Assembly (NCBI RefSeq): GCF_000769915.1
Contig: NZ_JRLV01000001.1
Location: 124,001-188,000, forward strand
DNA from: Flavobacterium beibuense F44-8
GTDB taxonomy: Bacteria > Bacteroidota > Bacteroidia > Flavobacteriales > Flavobacteriaceae
Direction of reading: 5' to 3'
Length of the DNA stretch: 64,000 nt
Part shown: positions 40,511-49,130 of the stretch, in pieces
Layout of the letters: the number at the start of each line of letters is the position of its first letter
Position numbering within the stretch: the first letter of the stretch is position 1
Made by a program: the position numbers and the translations under genes
Notes under the pieces: generated by a model
Seen by the model: the letters and a program-made list of their open reading frames with translations, nothing else
Databases searched by the model: none
What the model was told of the DNA's origin: nothing

Positions 40511-42067
40511 ATGCCAAGAGAACTCCAGATACAGGTGGCCCCAGAGGTTGCCGCACAGCAGCATTTGCTTACAGAGCATGTTGCTAAGCTTATGCAGGTT
40601 AGTCCTGATGAGATTAATCATGTCGCTATTGTAAAGCGCTCTATTGATGCGCGCCAAAAGGCTGTTAAAATAAATCTTAAGCTTGCTGTATACTGGAAGG
40701 AAACGTATACCGAAACCACTATTCCTTTGCCTGACTATAAAGATGTTTCTAATAGTAAGGAAGTGATTATAGTAGGGGCAGGGCCTGCCGGGTTATTTGC
40801 AGCGCTGCAACTTATTGAACTTGGTATTAAGCCTATTGTTATAGAAAGGGGTAAGGATGTACAGGAGCGCAGGCGTGATCTTAAAGCTATTAACCGAGAA
40901 CATATTGTGGACGAAGATTCCAACTATTGCTTTGGTGAGGGTGGTGCCGGAACCTATTCTGACGGGAAGCTGTATACCCGTTCTAAAAAACGTGGTGATG
41001 TAGACCGTATCCTGAAACTTTTTGTGGCTTTTGGTGCTGCCGATAATATAATGGTAGAGGCGCATCCGCATATTGGTACCAACAAACTGCCTAAGATAAT
41101 CAAATCCATGCGTGAAAAGATTATTGAGTTTGGCGGCGAGGTGCTTTTTGATACCCGTGTAACTGATATACTGGTGAAAAATAACGAAATTGAAGGTGTG
41201 GTTACTCAGAATAATGAAGTAATCAATGCCAAAAAAATAATACTGGCAACCGGACATTCTGCAAGGGATGTGTTTGAATTGCTGGACCGTAAAAAAATCT
41301 TCATAGAAGCAAAGCCTTTCGCGCTTGGAGTAAGGGCAGAGCACCCGCAAACCTTAATAGACAGCATACAGTATAGTTGCGATTTTAGGGGAGATTACCT
41401 GCCGCCAGCACCTTACAGTATAGTAAAACAGGTAAACGGCAGGGGGATGTATTCCTTTTGTATGTGTCCGGGAGGTGTAATTGCACCTTGTGCTACCAGT
41501 CCGGGAGAGGTTGTTACAAACGGATGGTCGCCTTCTAAAAGGGATCAGGCTACGGCTAATTCGGGTATTGTGGTAGAGTTAAAACTGGAAGATTTTAAAC
41601 CTTTTGCCAAGTTTGGAGCGCTTGCAGGGATGGAATTCCAAAAGAGCATTGAACAAAAAGCATGGCATTTGGCAGGTGAAACCCAAAAGGTACCAGCACA
41701 ACGCATGATTGATTTTACGCAAAGCAAAGTATCTGCCGATATTCCTAAAACATCTTATGTGCCGGGAACAACTTCGGTTGAACTGGGACAGGTATTTCCG
41801 GGATTCATTACTCAGGTAATGAGACAGGGGTTTGTGGATTTTGGTAAATCCATGAGAGGGTACTTAACTAATGATGCTATACTTCATGCTCCCGAATCAA
41901 GAACCTCATCACCGGTGCGTATACCACGTGATCCATATACGCTGGAACACTTACAGATAAAAGGACTTTACCCGTGTGGTGAAGGTGCGGGTTATGCAGG
42001 AGGTATTATCTCTGCCGCTATAGACGGGGAGAAATGTGCCATTAAATGTGCGGAAGAGCTTAAATAA
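40511..42067 (+). CDS. FAD-dependent dehydrogenase, COG2509 family
   Basis: 518 residues. An N-terminal alpha/beta domain (about 1-75) is followed by the FAD-binding motif VIIVGAGPAGLFAA (G89-x-G91-x2-G94), VIERGKDVQERRRD, FGEGGAGTYSDGKLYTR and a C-terminal GLYPCGEGAGYAGGIISAAIDG. These are the marks of the widespread uncharacterised COG2509 flavoproteins. Cytoplasmic; substrate unknown. Ends at a bidirectional terminator. Confidence 0.88.
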   Translation: MPRELQIQVAPEVAAQQHLLTEHVAKLMQVSPDEINHVAIVKRSIDARQKAVKINLKLAVYWKETYTETTIPLPDYKDVSNSKEVIIVGAGPAGLFAALQLIELGIKPIVIERGKDVQERRRDLKAINREHIVDEDSNYCFGEGGAGTYSDGKLYTRSKKRGDVDRILKLFVAFGAADNIMVEAHPHIGTNKLPKIIKSMREKIIEFGGEVLFDTRVTDILVKNNEIEGVVTQNNEVINAKKIILATGHSARDVFELLDRKKIFIEAKPFALGVRAEHPQTLIDSIQYSCDFRGDYLPPAPYSIVKQVNGRGMYSFCMCPGGVIAPCATSPGEVVTNGWSPSKRDQATANSGIVVELKLEDFKPFAKFGALAGMEFQKSIEQKAWHLAGETQKVPAQRMIDFTQSKVSADIPKTSYVPGTTSVELGQVFPGFITQVMRQGFVDFGKSMRGYLTNDAILHAPESRTSSPVRIPRDPYTLEHLQIKGLYPCGEGAGYAGGIISAAIDGEKCAIKCAEELK

Positions 42068-42083
42068 ATAATCTAGATATTGC

Positions 42084-42116
42084 AAAAAAAAGCAGCTTTA
42101 ATAGGCTGCTTTTTTT
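42084..42116. terminator. Bidirectional terminator
   Basis: A8-GCAGC pairs with GCTGC-T7 (13 bp including the A/T part, 8-base loop), between the COG2509 gene and the convergent lipoprotein gene. Confidence 0.85.
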
Positions 42117-42130
42117 ATGTGTGATAAAAA

Positions 42131-42802
42131 CTATTTTTTGTGCTTTATTGTATTTATTACCTTTTCTTCAAGTTCGTTTTTCTGTTCTTCATTGAGGTAG
42201 GAGTATACTAATGATAGAGCGAAATTGTTTTCTATTGTGACCAGGTAAGTTTGGTAAACAGGTACGCCTTCAACATCTATAGTAATGGTTGTTTGGTAAA
42301 AATCAATATTGTTTATTGTTCTTTTTTCAAACTCTTTGTCTAATTCTGTTACTGTTAAAGAACTTTTCTTGATTAGCATAACGGCATGATTAAGGTACTG
42401 CTCAGCTGTTATTTTTGTAGAGATATTTTTAACATTTTCTGCTATCAGCATAAAATTAGAGTTGTAATCTGTAAAATCATCTTTATCATCATACTTAAAA
42501 ACAACCAGAAGGGAAGCTGTACTTATTTCAGTAGCTTTAATAAGGGCTTCGGTATTTTTGTCACCCGCGGCAACAATCTTTCTTCCTTCATTTGTTAGCT
42601 CCTTTATTTCTTCCTTGTTTTGCGGATGCCAGTCTTTAGGGACATTCATTTCAAGATTGAAAAAGGTGTTGATGTATTTTTCATTTCTTATTCGTCCGTA
42701 ATCAAAGCCTTCTTCTTCATCAATTGGTTTTACAGAAGAATTGTTGCATGCTGCAAGTAATACAAAACTGATAAGTAACAGTACTTTTAAGGTTGGTTTC
42801 AT
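42131..42802 (-). CDS. Lipoprotein of unknown function (PsbP-like appearance)
   Basis: 223 residues, lipidated C19 (VLLAAC). The mature domain begins INTFFNLEMNVPKDW and ends with VYQTYLVTIENNFALSLVYSYLNEEQKNELEEKVINTIK, a pattern of one alpha/beta domain similar to PsbP/Mog1-like proteins that describe themselves by a conserved 'ythe F-N-E-M-x-P-W' start. No function can be assigned. Convergent with the COG2509 gene, divergent from the serine hydrolase gene. Confidence 0.75.
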   Translation of the reverse strand: MKPTLKVLLLISFVLLAACNNSSVKPIDEEEGFDYGRIRNEKYINTFFNLEMNVPKDWHPQNKEEIKELTNEGRKIVAAGDKNTEALIKATEISTASLLVVFKYDDKDDFTDYNSNFMLIAENVKNISTKITAEQYLNHAVMLIKKSSLTVTELDKEFEKRTINNIDFYQTTITIDVEGVPVYQTYLVTIENNFALSLVYSYLNEEQKNELEEKVINTIKHKK

Positions 42803-42900
42803 AAATTTGGTTTTAAGTGGGTAAAATTAATAAATTACACTAATTAGCTACAGTTGTGTACGGTGAAAGTTTGTTTGTTATATTAGCGAAAAAATAATCT

Positions 42901-44547
42901 ATGAAAAAAATATCAGCCTTACTCCTGGTATTGTTGCCTCTTATTGCTTTTTCGCAAAATAACTTTAAAGTAATCGATTCTGTTTTATCTGTTTACGATC
43001 AGGGTGTTGTGCCTGGTGTTTCTGTTAGTATTGCAAAAAACGGCAAAGTTCTCTATAGCAGAAATGTTGGTTATGCAGATATTGAAGCCAATAAAAAAAT
43101 AGACGACAAAACGCTGTTTTGTATGGCATCTGTATCAAAACAGTTTACCGCTGCCTGTATTGTTATGCTGGAACAGCAGGGCAAGCTGAGCCTTGAGGAT
43201 AAATTATCAAAATATTTTCCTGATTTTCCTGAGTATGCTAATACTATTAGCATTGTTCATCTTTTAAATCATACCAGTGGTATAAAAGACTACTTAGCAT
43301 TATCTATGTTGAGAGGACATGATAATAAAGATTATACAAATGAAATGGTAGAAGATATGCTTAGAGTGCAGGAGCTTGACTTCGAACCGGGAAGTACTTT
43401 TTCTTATTCCAATTCAGGATATTGGTTTTTGGTAAGGATTATAGAAAAAGTATCAGGTAAATCAATTATTGATTTTGCTCAGGAGAATATTTTTCGACCT
43501 TTAAAAATGAAAAATACTCAATATACTTACGATCCGTACTCAGTAAAACATATGTCAAGAGGCTATGTGGAAACAGATGAAGGCTATGAAGTTGAACCGC
43601 AAAAAGAATATCTAATAGCAGGAGCGGGCGTTGTTTCTTCGGCGCAGGATATGCAAAAGTGGCTGTTTGAAATGCATACTCAAAAAAAATTTGGTACTGC
43701 CTTTTGGAATCGTATGCTTAATGAAGAGTTTTATGATTTGGGTAATAATAATTTTTCTACAAAAGGATTATTTACAGGAGATTACTATGGGGTAAAGCGT
43801 ATTCAGCATGGGGGTGATGTTGATGGTTTTCATACTGTGGTAGAGTGTTTCCCGGAGCAGGGAGTAACTGTTGCAATATTTACTAATAATGATAATGTAA
43901 GTGTTTATGAGTTTAATAAACCTGCATTGAGCAGCTTGTTAAATTTGAAATATAAAAAAGAGGTTAAAAAAGAGGTTGTCCAAGCAGAAGAGCCACCGAT
44001 TTTTGACCCCGTTAGTGAAACTGATTTAAAACAATATGAAGGAGATTATGGTTCTGACTTGGGATTGTTCTTTAATGTTAGTGTTAAAGACGGTGTTCTC
44101 TATGTTATACAGAAATGGGACGGAGGTGGTTATCCTGTTGTGCAGACAGGAACTAATAAATTTAAGATAGACGGAGACCCGATCTTTTTTGAGTTTATTG
44201 ATATAAATAACGGAACGGCAAATTTATTAAAGGTGAACCAGGAAGACGGGGAGTATGTTTTTGAGAGAGACTATCAGTTGCCTGATTTTGATGATTATTT
44301 AGGGGAATATTACTCAAAAGTACTCAATGTAAACTATGAATTCTATATAGAAGACGGCTTGTTGGTGTTCAGGCCACAGGGAGTCGATGAGGTACATGTT
44401 GCCACTATAAAAGAAAAAGATAAAGCAACTAGCCCTTGGGGAGGCTTGTCTTTTGTAAGAGATAGTGAAGGTTTTATTACAGGCTTTTTGCTGTCACATG
44501 AAAGGGCCAGAAATATTGAATTTGTAAAAGTACCGGTTACGGAATAG
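42901..44547 (+). CDS. Serine hydrolase, class C beta-lactamase/penicillin-binding-protein fold
   Basis: 548 residues, signal peptide MKKISALLLVLLPLIAFSQ. Catalytic S77-x2-K80 (MASVSKQFTA), Y169-S-N171 (FSYSNSGYWFL) and H303-G-G305. The catalytic domain ends near 365; the remaining 180 residues form two small beta domains (LKQYEGDYGSDLG and FDDYLGEYYSKVL), common in this group. Likely a periplasmic esterase or D-amino-acid peptidase rather than a true beta-lactamase. Its 3' end overlaps the convergent DUF1398 gene by 11 bases. Confidence 0.9.
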   Translation: MKKISALLLVLLPLIAFSQNNFKVIDSVLSVYDQGVVPGVSVSIAKNGKVLYSRNVGYADIEANKKIDDKTLFCMASVSKQFTAACIVMLEQQGKLSLEDKLSKYFPDFPEYANTISIVHLLNHTSGIKDYLALSMLRGHDNKDYTNEMVEDMLRVQELDFEPGSTFSYSNSGYWFLVRIIEKVSGKSIIDFAQENIFRPLKMKNTQYTYDPYSVKHMSRGYVETDEGYEVEPQKEYLIAGAGVVSSAQDMQKWLFEMHTQKKFGTAFWNRMLNEEFYDLGNNNFSTKGLFTGDYYGVKRIQHGGDVDGFHTVVECFPEQGVTVAIFTNNDNVSVYEFNKPALSSLLNLKYKKEVKKEVVQAEEPPIFDPVSETDLKQYEGDYGSDLGLFFNVSVKDGVLYVIQKWDGGGYPVVQTGTNKFKIDGDPIFFEFIDINNGTANLLKVNQEDGEYVFERDYQLPDFDDYLGEYYSKVLNVNYEFYIEDGLLVFRPQGVDEVHVATIKEKDKATSPWGGLSFVRDSEGFITGFLLSHERARNIEFVKVPVTE

Positions 44548-44929
44548 GGATTTCCTCTTCATGTAGCTTATGTCCACCTTTATCATAGTAAATACAGGTC
44601 ATGGCTACCATGTCTATTACCCATTTGTCTACACCATCCTGAGCGGCGTGTTGGCAAAAAGCCTTATAATCGGTTTCGCCTGCCTGATGGGCATTGAGGT
44701 GATGGATAAAATCAATGGGATTACCTGAGTCTGTAACTTCAAGGTTATCGTATTTTGGGTTAGACTGTACTCTGTAATTGTCACAGCCCCAGTATACGGT
44801 ATGACCGTCTCTTACATAGGTGTTGTAGCGAATAACGCCCAGCTTTATTAGGTCCTGAATGTATTGGGGGAAATCGGCACCACTTTTAACATTAGAGTGC
44901 GCTTCTTCAATTTGGTCAATTGTAAACAT
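44537..44929 (-). CDS. DUF1398 family protein
   Basis: 130 residues, no signal peptide. FTIDQIEEAHSNVKSGADFPQYIQDLIKLGVIRYNTYVRDGHTVYWG (N-terminal part) and the following D-NPIDFIHHLNAHQAGETDYKAFCQHAA match the DUF1398 (YbcV-like) proteins, small cytoplasmic proteins of unknown role. Expressed from its own leader on the minus strand, divergent from idi. Confidence 0.82.
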   Translation of the reverse strand: MFTIDQIEEAHSNVKSGADFPQYIQDLIKLGVIRYNTYVRDGHTVYWGCDNYRVQSNPKYDNLEVTDSGNPIDFIHHLNAHQAGETDYKAFCQHAAQDGVDKWVIDMVAMTCIYYDKGGHKLHEEEIPIP

Positions 44930-45044
44930 ACTCTTTAAATTTTAATATAAAGGTACGTAAAAGATTGATGTGTAATTATATAACCTTAAATATTAACAAA
45001 ATAAGCCAAATTGCCAACAGGCTGCTTTTCCGCTAATATTTTCT

Positions 45045-45052
45045 TATTTTTG
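45045..45052 (+). promoter_or_regulatory. idi-queD-manA promoter -7 element
   Basis: TATTTTTG matches TAnnTTTG, 17 bases before the ATG of idi. Confidence 0.6.
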
Positions 45053-45069
45053 AAAGCTATTAAAATATC

Positions 45070-45603
45070 ATGACAGAAGAAAAAGTAATACTTGTAAACG
45101 AAAAAGACGAGCAAATAGGGCTTATGCCAAAAATGGAGGCACATGAAAAAGCGTTGCTGCATCGTGCTTTTTCGGTTTTTATACTGAACTCCAAAAATGA
45201 GATTATGCTGCAGCAAAGAGCAGCCGATAAATATCATTCACCATTGCTGTGGACAAACACTACCTGTAGCCATCAGCGTGAAGGGGAGACTAATATCCAG
45301 GCAGGTAACCGCAGGCTTATGGAAGAAATGGGATTCCAAACAGAACTAAAAGAACTGTTCTCCTTTATATATAAGGCTCCTTTTGATAACGGTCTTACCG
45401 AGCATGAACTGGATCATGTTATGATAGGATATTATAACGGCGAACCTAATATTAATACCGAAGAGGCTGAAAGCTGGAAGTGGATGAGCATTGATGCCGT
45501 GAGGGATGATATGAAAAATCATCCGGAGCATTACACAGTTTGGTTCAGAATCATATTTGACGAGTTTTACCATTATCTGGAAGATCATAAATTACCTAAC
45601 TAA
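45070..45603 (+). CDS. idi: Isopentenyl-diphosphate delta-isomerase, type 1
   Basis: 177 residues, Nudix fold. Catalytic C66 in WTNTTCSHQREGE, metal ligands H25, H31 (from LLHRAFSVF) and H68, and E111/E113 in GLTEHELDHV. It interconverts IPP and DMAPP for isoprenoid synthesis (undecaprenyl carrier, quinones, carotenoids). Stop and the queD start share one base (TAATG), so the two are translated together. Confidence 0.95.
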   Translation: MTEEKVILVNEKDEQIGLMPKMEAHEKALLHRAFSVFILNSKNEIMLQQRAADKYHSPLLWTNTTCSHQREGETNIQAGNRRLMEEMGFQTELKELFSFIYKAPFDNGLTEHELDHVMIGYYNGEPNINTEEAESWKWMSIDAVRDDMKNHPEHYTVWFRIIFDEFYHYLEDHKLPN

Positions 45604-46013
45604 TGAGAGTAACTGTTAGCAGAAAAGCACATTTTAATGCCGCGCACCGCCTGTACCGCAAAGACTGGAGCGACGAGCAAAATGATGCTGTTTTCGGGAA
45701 ATGTAACAATCCTAATTTTCACGGGCACAACTATGAGCTTATAGTGAGTGTTACGGGAGATATTGATCCTAAAACCGGATATGTTATAGATATGAAGGTG
45801 CTTAAGGATATTATTAATGATGAGGTAGAGCAGCCTTTTGATCATAAAAACCTAAATGTTGACGTACCTGAGTTTAGGGATTTAAATCCTACTGCCGAAA
45901 ATATAGTGGTAGTAATTTGGAATAAAATAAGAAAGCGTATTGATGCTGCCATGGATATTGAAGTGGTACTATATGAAACGCCAAGAAACTTTGTTACTTA
46001 CCGCGGTAACTAA
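45603..46013 (+). CDS. queD: 6-carboxy-5,6,7,8-tetrahydropterin synthase / PTPS family
   Basis: 136 residues. Zinc ligands H15 (FNAAHRL), H40 and H42 (NFHGHNYEL), catalytic C34 (FGKCNNP), DMKVLKDI and the terminal YETPRNFVTYRG. In the queuosine pathway it makes 6-carboxytetrahydropterin from dihydroneopterin triphosphate. A folate-like role of this family is possible, as no other queuosine genes are in the window. Confidence 0.9.
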   Translation: MRVTVSRKAHFNAAHRLYRKDWSDEQNDAVFGKCNNPNFHGHNYELIVSVTGDIDPKTGYVIDMKVLKDIINDEVEQPFDHKNLNVDVPEFRDLNPTAENIVVVIWNKIRKRIDAAMDIEVVLYETPRNFVTYRGN

Positions 46014-46042
46014 AGCAACTATATTAATAATAAGATACTCAA

Positions 46043-47005
46043 ATGGAATTATATCCGCTAATTTTTGAACCGATTTTAAAAGACAGGATTTGGGGAGGCA
46101 CTAAGCTGCAGTCTGATCTTGGGAAAAATATACCAACACAAACTACAGGGGAGAGCTGGGAACTTTCGGCTGTGCCCGGAGATGTAAGTGTAGTTAGTGA
46201 GGGTGTATATGAAAACAAACCGTTGAGTGAATTGTTAGAGCAGTTTCCGCAGGAAATACTGGGGCAAAAAGTACATGAGCAGTTTGGGACTCAGTTTCCG
46301 TTATTGTTTAAGTTTCTTGATGCAAGAGATGATTTGTCAATACAGGTACATCCTAATGATGAACTGGCTAAGCAACGCCATAATTCTTTCGGGAAAACCG
46401 AAATGTGGTATGTTATGCAGGCCGATGAGGGTGCCAGGATTATTGTAGGTTTTAAGCAAAAGTCTAGTCCGGAGGAATATGTTGAACACTTAAATAACAA
46501 AAATCTTATTGAGATACTTAATGAGGTTAAGGTAAAAAAAGGAGATGTGTTTTTTCTTGAAACAGGAACTATACATGCCATAGGTGCCGGAATTGTTATA
46601 GCTGAGATACAGCAAACATCAGATATAACCTATCGTATATACGATTGGGACAGGGTAGATGTGCAGGGGAAATCAAGAGAGTTGCACGTAGAGCAGGCGC
46701 TTGATGCTATGAACTACGATACTACCGATACCCAAAAGCACTATACTAAAACAGAAAACAGTACTAATGTAATGGTAAACTGCCCTTATTTTACAACCAG
46801 TTATTTTCCGTTAAAAGGAGAGGCTAATGTAAATAAAAACGGTAGCAGCTTTACAGTATATATATGTACAGAGGGTGAATATACCTTTGAAGATAACGGA
46901 AAATCATATTCATTTAAAAAAGGAGATACGATACTGGTGCCTGCAGCCTTAAAGGATTTCTCGCTAAAGGGAGAAGCTACTTTGTTAGAAATATGTATTT
47001 CTTAA
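46043..47005 (+). CDS. manA: Mannose-6-phosphate isomerase, class I
   Basis: 320 residues, cupin fold. IWGGTKL (16-22), zinc site LSIQVHPNDELA with H103, HNSFGKTEMWYV with E120, and FFLETGTIHAIGAG near 165-178. It converts fructose-6-P and mannose-6-P and so feeds GDP-mannose for surface glycans. Follows queD by 29 bases, probably one operon. Shorter type typical of Bacteroidota and Bacillus. Confidence 0.93.
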   Translation: MELYPLIFEPILKDRIWGGTKLQSDLGKNIPTQTTGESWELSAVPGDVSVVSEGVYENKPLSELLEQFPQEILGQKVHEQFGTQFPLLFKFLDARDDLSIQVHPNDELAKQRHNSFGKTEMWYVMQADEGARIIVGFKQKSSPEEYVEHLNNKNLIEILNEVKVKKGDVFFLETGTIHAIGAGIVIAEIQQTSDITYRIYDWDRVDVQGKSRELHVEQALDAMNYDTTDTQKHYTKTENSTNVMVNCPYFTTSYFPLKGEANVNKNGSSFTVYICTEGEYTFEDNGKSYSFKKGDTILVPAALKDFSLKGEATLLEICIS

Positions 47006-47027
47006 CAGAGAAGGAGAAAATTAGTTG

Positions 47028-47035
47028 TAATTTTG
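47028..47035 (+). promoter_or_regulatory. Promoter -7 element of the 88-residue gene
   Basis: TAATTTTG matches TAnnTTTG, 25 bases before the ATG at 47061. Confidence 0.55.
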
Positions 47036-47060
47036 CGAAGAATTTAAAATCAAAATAAAG

Positions 47061-47327
47061 ATGGCAAGTGTAAGAACTTTAAAAAAAGACATTAATTACG
47101 TTTTAGGAGATATTATCGAGGCAGTTTACATTTGGGAGATGACAACTCAGGGAAAACCAACTCAGGAGTCAGAAGCTATTATAGATGAGGCAATTACTGT
47201 TTTTGATAATTTAATTACAAAAATTAACGCTAAAAACGTTGAAAATAAAAAAGATCATTTCAGAAAAATAAATAAAGAACTGGAAGAATCTGCTGGTCAG
47301 CTTGTTGCAAAAATCAATGCGCTGTAA
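47061..47327 (+). CDS. Small conserved helical protein, function unknown
   Basis: 88 residues with no signal peptide; lysine- and glutamate-rich. It reads as two or three amphipathic helices (SVRTLKKDINYVLGDIIEAV, EAIIDEAITVFDNLIT, KKDHFRKINKELEESAGQLVAKI). No family recognised. It has its own promoter and stands between manA and tRNA-Thr. Real gene by its promoter, codon use and clean start; function open. Confidence 0.75.
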   Translation: MASVRTLKKDINYVLGDIIEAVYIWEMTTQGKPTQESEAIIDEAITVFDNLITKINAKNVENKKDHFRKINKELEESAGQLVAKINAL

Positions 47328-47361
47328 GGAAAAATTTCAATAAAAAAGTGCAAATTTTTTT

Positions 47362-47391
47362 TTGGAAAATTCAAAACCAGTCTTATATTTG
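47362..47391 (+). promoter_or_regulatory. Full consensus promoter of tRNA-Thr
   Basis: TTG (47362-47364), 19 bases, TATATTTG (47384-47391). The tRNA begins 15 bases further, as expected for this promoter class. Confidence 0.8.
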
Positions 47392-47406
47392 CACCCGTAT
47401 TGAGAT

Positions 47407-47480
47407 GCCGGTGTAGCTCAGCTGGCTAGAGCAGCTGATTTGTAATCAGCAGGTCGTGGGTTCGAGTCCCTCCATCGGCT
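47407..47480 (+). tRNA. tRNA-Thr (anticodon TGT)
   Basis: 74 bases folding as a cloverleaf: acceptor stem GCCGGTG/CATCGGC with one G-T pair, D-arm GCTCAGCTGGCTAGAGC, anticodon stem GCTGA/TCAGC with loop TTTGTAA (anticodon TGT, reads ACA), T-arm GTGGGTTCGAGTCCCTC. The CCA end is not encoded. Confidence 0.97.
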
Positions 47481-47484
47481 CAAT

Positions 47485-47516
47485 AAAAAAACCGCTTCAG
47501 AAATGAAGCGGTTTTT
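47485..47516 (+). terminator. Terminator after tRNA-Thr
   Basis: AAAAAACCGCTTCA and TGAAGCGGTTTTT form a 13-bp stem with a 4-base loop and a T-rich tail, 4 bases after the tRNA. Confidence 0.85.
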
Positions 47517-47695
47517 GTTTTTTGTAGCCTTTCCGTATTCATGTGATATTTCTGTATTATCTTCTTCATAGTATTTTTTATTTCAGGATTGTGAAAAAGC
47601 GGTTTTAGAACGAGGATTCGATAAAATGAATTAAGATGTGTTGCTAACGATAAAAAGTGTTTTAAAACGCTTCTTTTTGCGTAATAGCTGTAAAA

Positions 47696-47725
47696 AAAAC
47701 AGCAAGGCACATACCTTGCTGTTTT
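47696..47725 (-). terminator. Terminator of the DUF4369 gene
   Basis: AAAACAGCAAGG and CCTTGCTGTTTT form a 12-bp stem with a 6-base loop. On the minus strand it follows the stop at 47746 and runs into T8. Confidence 0.8.
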
Positions 47726-47745
47726 CATATTTTAAAGAAAGAGTT

Positions 47746-48468
47746 TTATTGTACTGTATCCTCTTTTTTTCTGTTATCAATAAACTCGGTAAGCATTTTT
47801 CCGTAATGCGATTTTGCAATTTCAGGAGACATGCTTTTTTGTATAGTGTCCAAAAGTTTGATGTTAGCATCATACACCTCAGAAAGTGCTATATAAGGGC
47901 CTATTGGCTTATCTGCGTTATTAAGAGCGAAGTTTATAGTTGCTAAGTATCTTGTTTTAGTTATTTTTTCACTCGCTTTCTCAATGCTGTCAAGTTGCTG
48001 AGTGTTTCCTGTTTTTGTGGCCTCAAGGTTTCTCTCCATAAGGTCAAGGTTCATATTAGTATAGCGCTTTTTAATTTCCAAAAAGCTTTCATATAGTTTT
48101 TGGTTCTCTGAACCTGTAATTTTAGCACGGCTGTAAAAACCTTCAATGTCTGAATTAATTGTTATATCACCCGGCTCAGCAAAAAACGGAAGCTGATTGT
48201 CTACAGAATTGGTTTGTCCCCTGTCTAAAATAAGGTATAGCATTTCGGGTTCTTCTATATTTAAATCACTATTAAATGAAGAGTTGCCGTTAATGATAAT
48301 ACTATCCAGAGTCACAAGGTTAGTGTCTACTATTCTTTTTACGTAAAGCTTACCCTGTTTAAAACCTTTTATATTTCCTGATATATGCAGGTTGGTTCCG
48401 GCTTTATGTTCTTCTTTACAGGCAAAAAGTGCAGTTGCTGCAAACAGGGCTAAAATAGTTTTTTTCAT
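47746..48468 (-). CDS. DUF4369 lipoprotein
   Basis: 240 residues, lipidated C17 (LFACKEE). DUF4369 at about 25-115: NLHISGNIKGFKQGKLYVKRIVDTNLVTLDSIIING and FFAEPGDITINSD. The C-terminal part is helical with coiled-coil character (residues about 130-190). In many Bacteroidota DUF4369 precedes a thioredoxin-like domain; here that domain is absent, so this is a stand-alone form. Function unknown. Confidence 0.87.
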   Translation of the reverse strand: MKKTILALFAATALFACKEEHKAGTNLHISGNIKGFKQGKLYVKRIVDTNLVTLDSIIINGNSSFNSDLNIEEPEMLYLILDRGQTNSVDNQLPFFAEPGDITINSDIEGFYSRAKITGSENQKLYESFLEIKKRYTNMNLDLMERNLEATKTGNTQQLDSIEKASEKITKTRYLATINFALNNADKPIGPYIALSEVYDANIKLLDTIQKSMSPEIAKSHYGKMLTEFIDNRKKEDTVQ

Positions 48469-48529
48469 AAATCAATACTGCGGTTAAATTTTTCGCAAAG
48501 TAATAAAATTTTACCGCTTTATGTAAATA

Positions 48530-48557
48530 AAAAAAGCAGCCTTAAGGCTGCTTTTTA
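48530..48557 (-). terminator. Terminator of the 115-residue gene
   Basis: AAAAAGCAGCC and GGCTGCTTTTT form an 11-bp stem with a TTAA loop, between the DUF4369 start and the end of the next minus-strand gene; A-run on the left gives the minus-strand T-tail. Confidence 0.8.
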
Positions 48558-48574
48558 TGTATAAGTTTTTTTGG

Positions 48575-48922
48575 TTAATCGTCTAATAACATTTTTACCA
48601 GTTTGATATTCCCTGTATGAACCAGTTCTACAAAAAATGAGCTTATACCATACCCAGGGACTTCTGTTCCGGTTGTACATACTCTTGATGTTTGCTTTTT
48701 AGAAACCGGCTTAACAGGTGTAGCCTCTTCAGTTTTTACAGCAGATGCTGTAGTAGCTGTTTTTGCAACCTTAGCATTTTTAGTTTCCTGTTCTGTTTTG
48801 GAAAGTACAGTATTGTTTTCTGTAGGGTTTGGAGTGGTTTTGTTGTCATTACCATTATTGCCATTGTTTGCAAGAGCGGTAAAACTCAGTCCCATAAAAA
48901 ATATAATAAATAAAGCTTTCAT
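48575..48922 (-). CDS. Small exported Asn/Thr-rich protein, function unknown
   Basis: 115 residues, signal peptide MKALFIIFFMGLSFTALA. The mature part is a low-complexity stretch rich in N, T, K and E (about 20-75), then a short conserved-looking end with VCTTGTEVPGYGISSFFVELVHTGNIKLVKMLLDD. No domain recognised. A 208-base gap without ORFs separates it from the upstream hydrolase gene; codon use looks normal. Confidence 0.7.
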   Translation of the reverse strand: MKALFIIFFMGLSFTALANNGNNGNDNKTTPNPTENNTVLSKTEQETKNAKVAKTATTASAVKTEEATPVKPVSKKQTSRVCTTGTEVPGYGISSFFVELVHTGNIKLVKMLLDD

Positions 48923-49130
48923 GTTCAGTAAGGTTTTAATTGTTTAAAGGTGTGCAGCTTTTTTAAGAGTCTAAATATAGTAATTTTTTGTATACCAAAG
49001 CATTAACTGTTGTTTTTTAAGCTTTTTTGAATTGGTTTTTTTATTTAATAATAGTTGTTTTTTTATACAGTTTTAAAATTAGTAGCAGAAAACATAATAA
49101 TGTTACAGTTAATTGTTACTTTTTTTAAAA

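Noticed and set aside
40793..41350. 185-codon minus-strand open frame
   Set aside because: Antisense to the well-supported COG2509 gene; rich in rare residues and without a family pattern.
47480..47728. 82-codon minus-strand frame between tRNA-Thr and the DUF4369 gene
   Set aside because: It runs through two terminator hairpins and reads as low-quality protein; no promoter.
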